From NCBI GenBank assembly GCA_020025515.1, contig JAHHRZ010000002.1, positions 62,001 to 126,000 of the forward strand: DNA of 64,000 nucleotides, read 5' to 3'. The translations under genes and the position numbers were made by a program. This document shows, one piece after another, positions 61,830 through 64,000 of the stretch. Each line of letters begins with the position of its first letter. The first letter of the stretch is position 1. Origin of the DNA: Oscillospiraceae bacterium. GTDB lineage: Bacteria; Bacillota; Clostridia; Oscillospirales; Oscillospiraceae. The notes beneath the pieces were generated by a model. That model was not told the DNA's origin. It did not search any database and worked only from the letters and a program-made list of their open reading frames with translations.

Positions 61830-62762
61830 TTATCCTGCAACGGCACCTGCCCGCTCTTTGCAGGTCAAGGCAACGCTGCCAGGGTAAAAGAATCGCAGCT
61901 GAAAGGGTGCTACTGAAATTTCTGTCTGGCTGCTCATGCGAAGCTCGCCGTCCAGATTGACAGGCTCTGCCTTTTCACAGGATATCTTAATTTTTTTCGT
62001 ACGAAAATACCGGATCAAATGGGGATAGTCCCGAAATTTTCCTACCTTATAAGAGCCGATCACCTTCATGACTGTGCCACGGCTCACGCCCTTCACCAAA
62101 AGTACATCCAGAATTCCGTCTGTTGGGTCTGCGTCTGGAACCGGGTGGAAGCCGCCGCCGTACCAAGAGCCGCTTCCCACATAGATCATGGTCTGCTCTC
62201 CATCCACTACTTCATCGTTGATCTCCACATGATAATTGTGGTGAATTCCCTTAATGGTATTGACCAAAGCGGACAAAATATAGGCTCCGGATCCCTTTAC
62301 AAAAGGAAGCTTTTTATAGGCGGCAATCTGGGTGCCGATGCGGGCATCAAACCCCATAGAGCAGACATTGAGGGCATAGTCCCCGTTACATTGAATGAGG
62401 TCTACGGAGACCTCCTTGGTATCCTTCACAAAGGACCCCAGCTCCCCAAAAGGGGCCATATCTGCGAACAATCGAATAAAGTCATTTCCGGAGCCCCTGG
62501 CCACATGGGTGACGGCCACATGAGAGCATCCTGCCACACCATTGACCACCTCGTTGAGGGTCCCGTCGCCACCGCAGGCATAGACCCGCAGCTCCTGCCC
62601 CTTATCTCCAGCCTGTCTGGCCCAGTTGGTAATGTCGCCGGGCTTTTTTGAAACCTTTACTTCATAATCCTGACCCTGAAAGTGCTTTTTAATGTCCGCC
62701 AAAAACTCGTCCAGCTGGTTTCCCTTGCCCGCCACAGGGTTCACCAGGAACAGGTGTTTCAT
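61830..62762 (-). CDS. Diacylglycerol kinase-family lipid kinase (YegS/DgkB type)
   Basis: 310-residue soluble lipid kinase. It has the N-terminal NPVAGKG, the nucleotide motif YACGGDGTLNEVVNG, GSGNDFIRLF, and a C-terminal beta domain with EPVNLDGE. Likely phosphorylates diacylglycerol or a similar lipid in phospholipid recycling; substrate is not readable from sequence. Overlaps the RNA methyltransferase stop by 4 bp (ATGA), so it is translated together with it. Confidence 0.93.
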   Translation of the reverse strand: MKHLFLVNPVAGKGNQLDEFLADIKKHFQGQDYEVKVSKKPGDITNWARQAGDKGQELRVYACGGDGTLNEVVNGVAGCSHVAVTHVARGSGNDFIRLFADMAPFGELGSFVKDTKEVSVDLIQCNGDYALNVCSMGFDARIGTQIAAYKKLPFVKGSGAYILSALVNTIKGIHHNYHVEINDEVVDGEQTMIYVGSGSWYGGGFHPVPDADPTDGILDVLLVKGVSRGTVMKVIGSYKVGKFRDYPHLIRYFRTKKIKISCEKAEPVNLDGELRMSSQTEISVAPFQLRFFYPGSVALTCKERAGAVAG

Positions 62763-63886
62763 TTTTTGCGGCCTCCCAGATACATATAATACTCACAGCG
62801 GATCATACCGTTGTACAGCTTGCGGTGCTTATCTGCCCGACGGCCGAAGTAATGCTCAAATTCCGGTTCGGAGGAGATAATATATTTCTTCCAGCCGTCA
62901 GCAAACTTCACATGGCGTCCAAAAGCCTGCACCAAGCCCTGGGCCTGGCGCTGCTCCATCATTCTCTGGCCATAGGGAGGATTGCACACCAGGATTCCCT
63001 CCTGGGTAGGAAGGCTCATTTTGGTGGCATCCCCGTCTTTAAACTCAATCAGCTTATTGACACCTGCCTTGCGGGCATTGGACATGGCCAGGCTGACACA
63101 CTTGGGATCATTGTCAGAACCCAGAATCCGGTAGTTTCCATGGAACTCCCGATCTGTGGCCTCCCGGCGGACACGGGGGAACAATTCCTTATCCACCCAT
63201 GCAAACTTCTCCGCAGAGAACCCACGGAAGAGGCCCGGAGCCCGGTTGATGGCCACCATGGCAGCTTCAATGGGAATGGTGCCGGAGCCACAGAAGGGGT
63301 CCCAGAAGAATTCCCGGCCACGATACCGGGTCAGCTGCACCATTCCGGCAGCCAGGGTCTCACGAAGGGGGGCATCGTTGCCATTGGCACGGTAGCCCCG
63401 CTTATGCAAACCGGCACCGGAGGTGTCCAAAAACAGCTCAAACCGGTCATTCATCAAAGAAAACTGGAGCTGATACATAGAACCGGTCTCCGGCAGCCAG
63501 CTCACGCCATAGTGGTCTCCCAGACGCTTGGCGGCGGCCCGCTTCACAATGGCCTGACAGTCCGGCACGGAACGCAGCTGGCTGTTGAGGCTGTGCCCCT
63601 TCACCGGGAACTTGCCGTCTCTGGGAATAAACTCCTCCAGGGGGGTCTTCGCCACCAGCTGGAACATTTCTTCAAAGGATTTGGCGGTTCCTTCTGCCAG
63701 GCGAAGCAAAACCCGCTCACCGGTGCGGAGCCACAGGTTTGCCATGGCCATGGCCTCCTGATCCCCGTCAAATAAAACTCGACCGTTTTCCGCCCGGACA
63801 TTGTCCAGTTTCAGCCGCCGAAGCTCATCTGCCGCCAGGGATTCCAAACCAAAAAGGCAGGGAACAACAAAAGTCATTGCTTGCAT
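62759..63886 (-). CDS. THUMP-domain RNA methyltransferase (RlmL/YpsC-like)
   Basis: 375-residue class I SAM-dependent methyltransferase, probably for 23S rRNA guanine N2. Order: ferredoxin-like and THUMP domains (about residues 1-155), then the Rossmann methyltransferase with FWDPFCGSGTIPIEAA (SAM loop) and the catalytic NPPY in ILVCNPPYGQRM. GGGAG lies six bases before the ATG; a second ATG three codons on is possible. First gene of a two-gene unit with the lipid kinase. The last 114 bp of the window hold no gene that I can see. Confidence 0.94.
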   Translation of the reverse strand: MQAMTFVVPCLFGLESLAADELRRLKLDNVRAENGRVLFDGDQEAMAMANLWLRTGERVLLRLAEGTAKSFEEMFQLVAKTPLEEFIPRDGKFPVKGHSLNSQLRSVPDCQAIVKRAAAKRLGDHYGVSWLPETGSMYQLQFSLMNDRFELFLDTSGAGLHKRGYRANGNDAPLRETLAAGMVQLTRYRGREFFWDPFCGSGTIPIEAAMVAINRAPGLFRGFSAEKFAWVDKELFPRVRREATDREFHGNYRILGSDNDPKCVSLAMSNARKAGVNKLIEFKDGDATKMSLPTQEGILVCNPPYGQRMMEQRQAQGLVQAFGRHVKFADGWKKYIISSEPEFEHYFGRRADKHRKLYNGMIRCEYYMYLGGRKK

Positions 63887-64000
63887 ATTTTTCTCCCATC
63901 ATATTTTTCTATATTGTACCCCATTTTCCTATATTCTGCAAGACATTCCTACAATCCGTTGTAAAAAATAGGGAAAACGCATGAAATTCCCACCAGTTTT

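Overview
The window reads as a low-to-mid GC Gram-positive anaerobe of the Clostridia, most likely an Oscillospiraceae/Ruminococcaceae-type gut commensal. This rests on strong AGGAGG ribosome sites, TTG and GTG starts, a CIRCE-controlled groESL pair, ZTP and Mn2+ (yybP-ykoY) riboswitches, YesM/YesN-type two-component regulation, CUT1 sugar ABC transporters without their own ATPase, SLH surface anchoring and a Na+-pumping oxaloacetate decarboxylase. The taxonomic guess is inference; the genes themselves are mostly clear.

Layout. 1-3.2 kb: the 3' part of ribF, a zinc-ribbon membrane protein and a sirtuin. 3.3-16.4 kb: one minus-strand operon with a ZTP riboswitch, holding all ten steps from PRPP to IMP in the order purE-C-F-M-N-IMP cyclohydrolase-purB-AICAR transformylase-purD-purL. 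PurH is replaced by two separate proteins, and this PurF lacks the N-terminal cysteine nucleophile. 16.6-17.1 kb: a candidate structured RNA (possibly 6S RNA) and tRNA-Ser(CGA). 17.3-19.1 kb: a lipoprotein, an ECF sigma factor and a membrane anti-sigma factor whose outer domain is related to the lipoprotein.

19.2-45.8 kb is the most interesting region: an apparently complete N-glycan foraging locus. An SLH-anchored GH85 endo-beta-N-acetylglucosaminidase would release high-mannose glycans at the surface. A lipoprotein-plus-two-permease ABC system would import them, GH38 alpha-mannosidase would trim them, and a GH130 phosphorylase would split Man-beta-1,4-GlcNAc to mannose 1-phosphate and GlcNAc. 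A phosphohexomutase and ManA would then give fructose 6-phosphate, while a ROK kinase would handle free hexose. GH3 and GH35 enzymes add beta-glycosidase and beta-galactosidase capacity. A YesMN-type two-component system with an orphan binding lipoprotein and a DUF624 membrane protein sits in the middle as the probable regulator.

46-64 kb: a membrane parvulin-type foldase, a cation P-type ATPase under a Mn2+ riboswitch, recQ, pckA with tandem promoters, an oxaloacetate decarboxylase operon (alpha, gamma, biotin carrier, beta), a 150-bp MITE-like palindrome, a CitX-CitG fusion, groL-groS with CIRCE, a diacylglycerol-kinase-type lipid kinase and an RlmL-like RNA methyltransferase. PckA, the decarboxylase and CitXG suggest a C4/citrate branch centred on oxaloacetate. 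Long open frames antisense to the big genes are composition artefacts and are left out.
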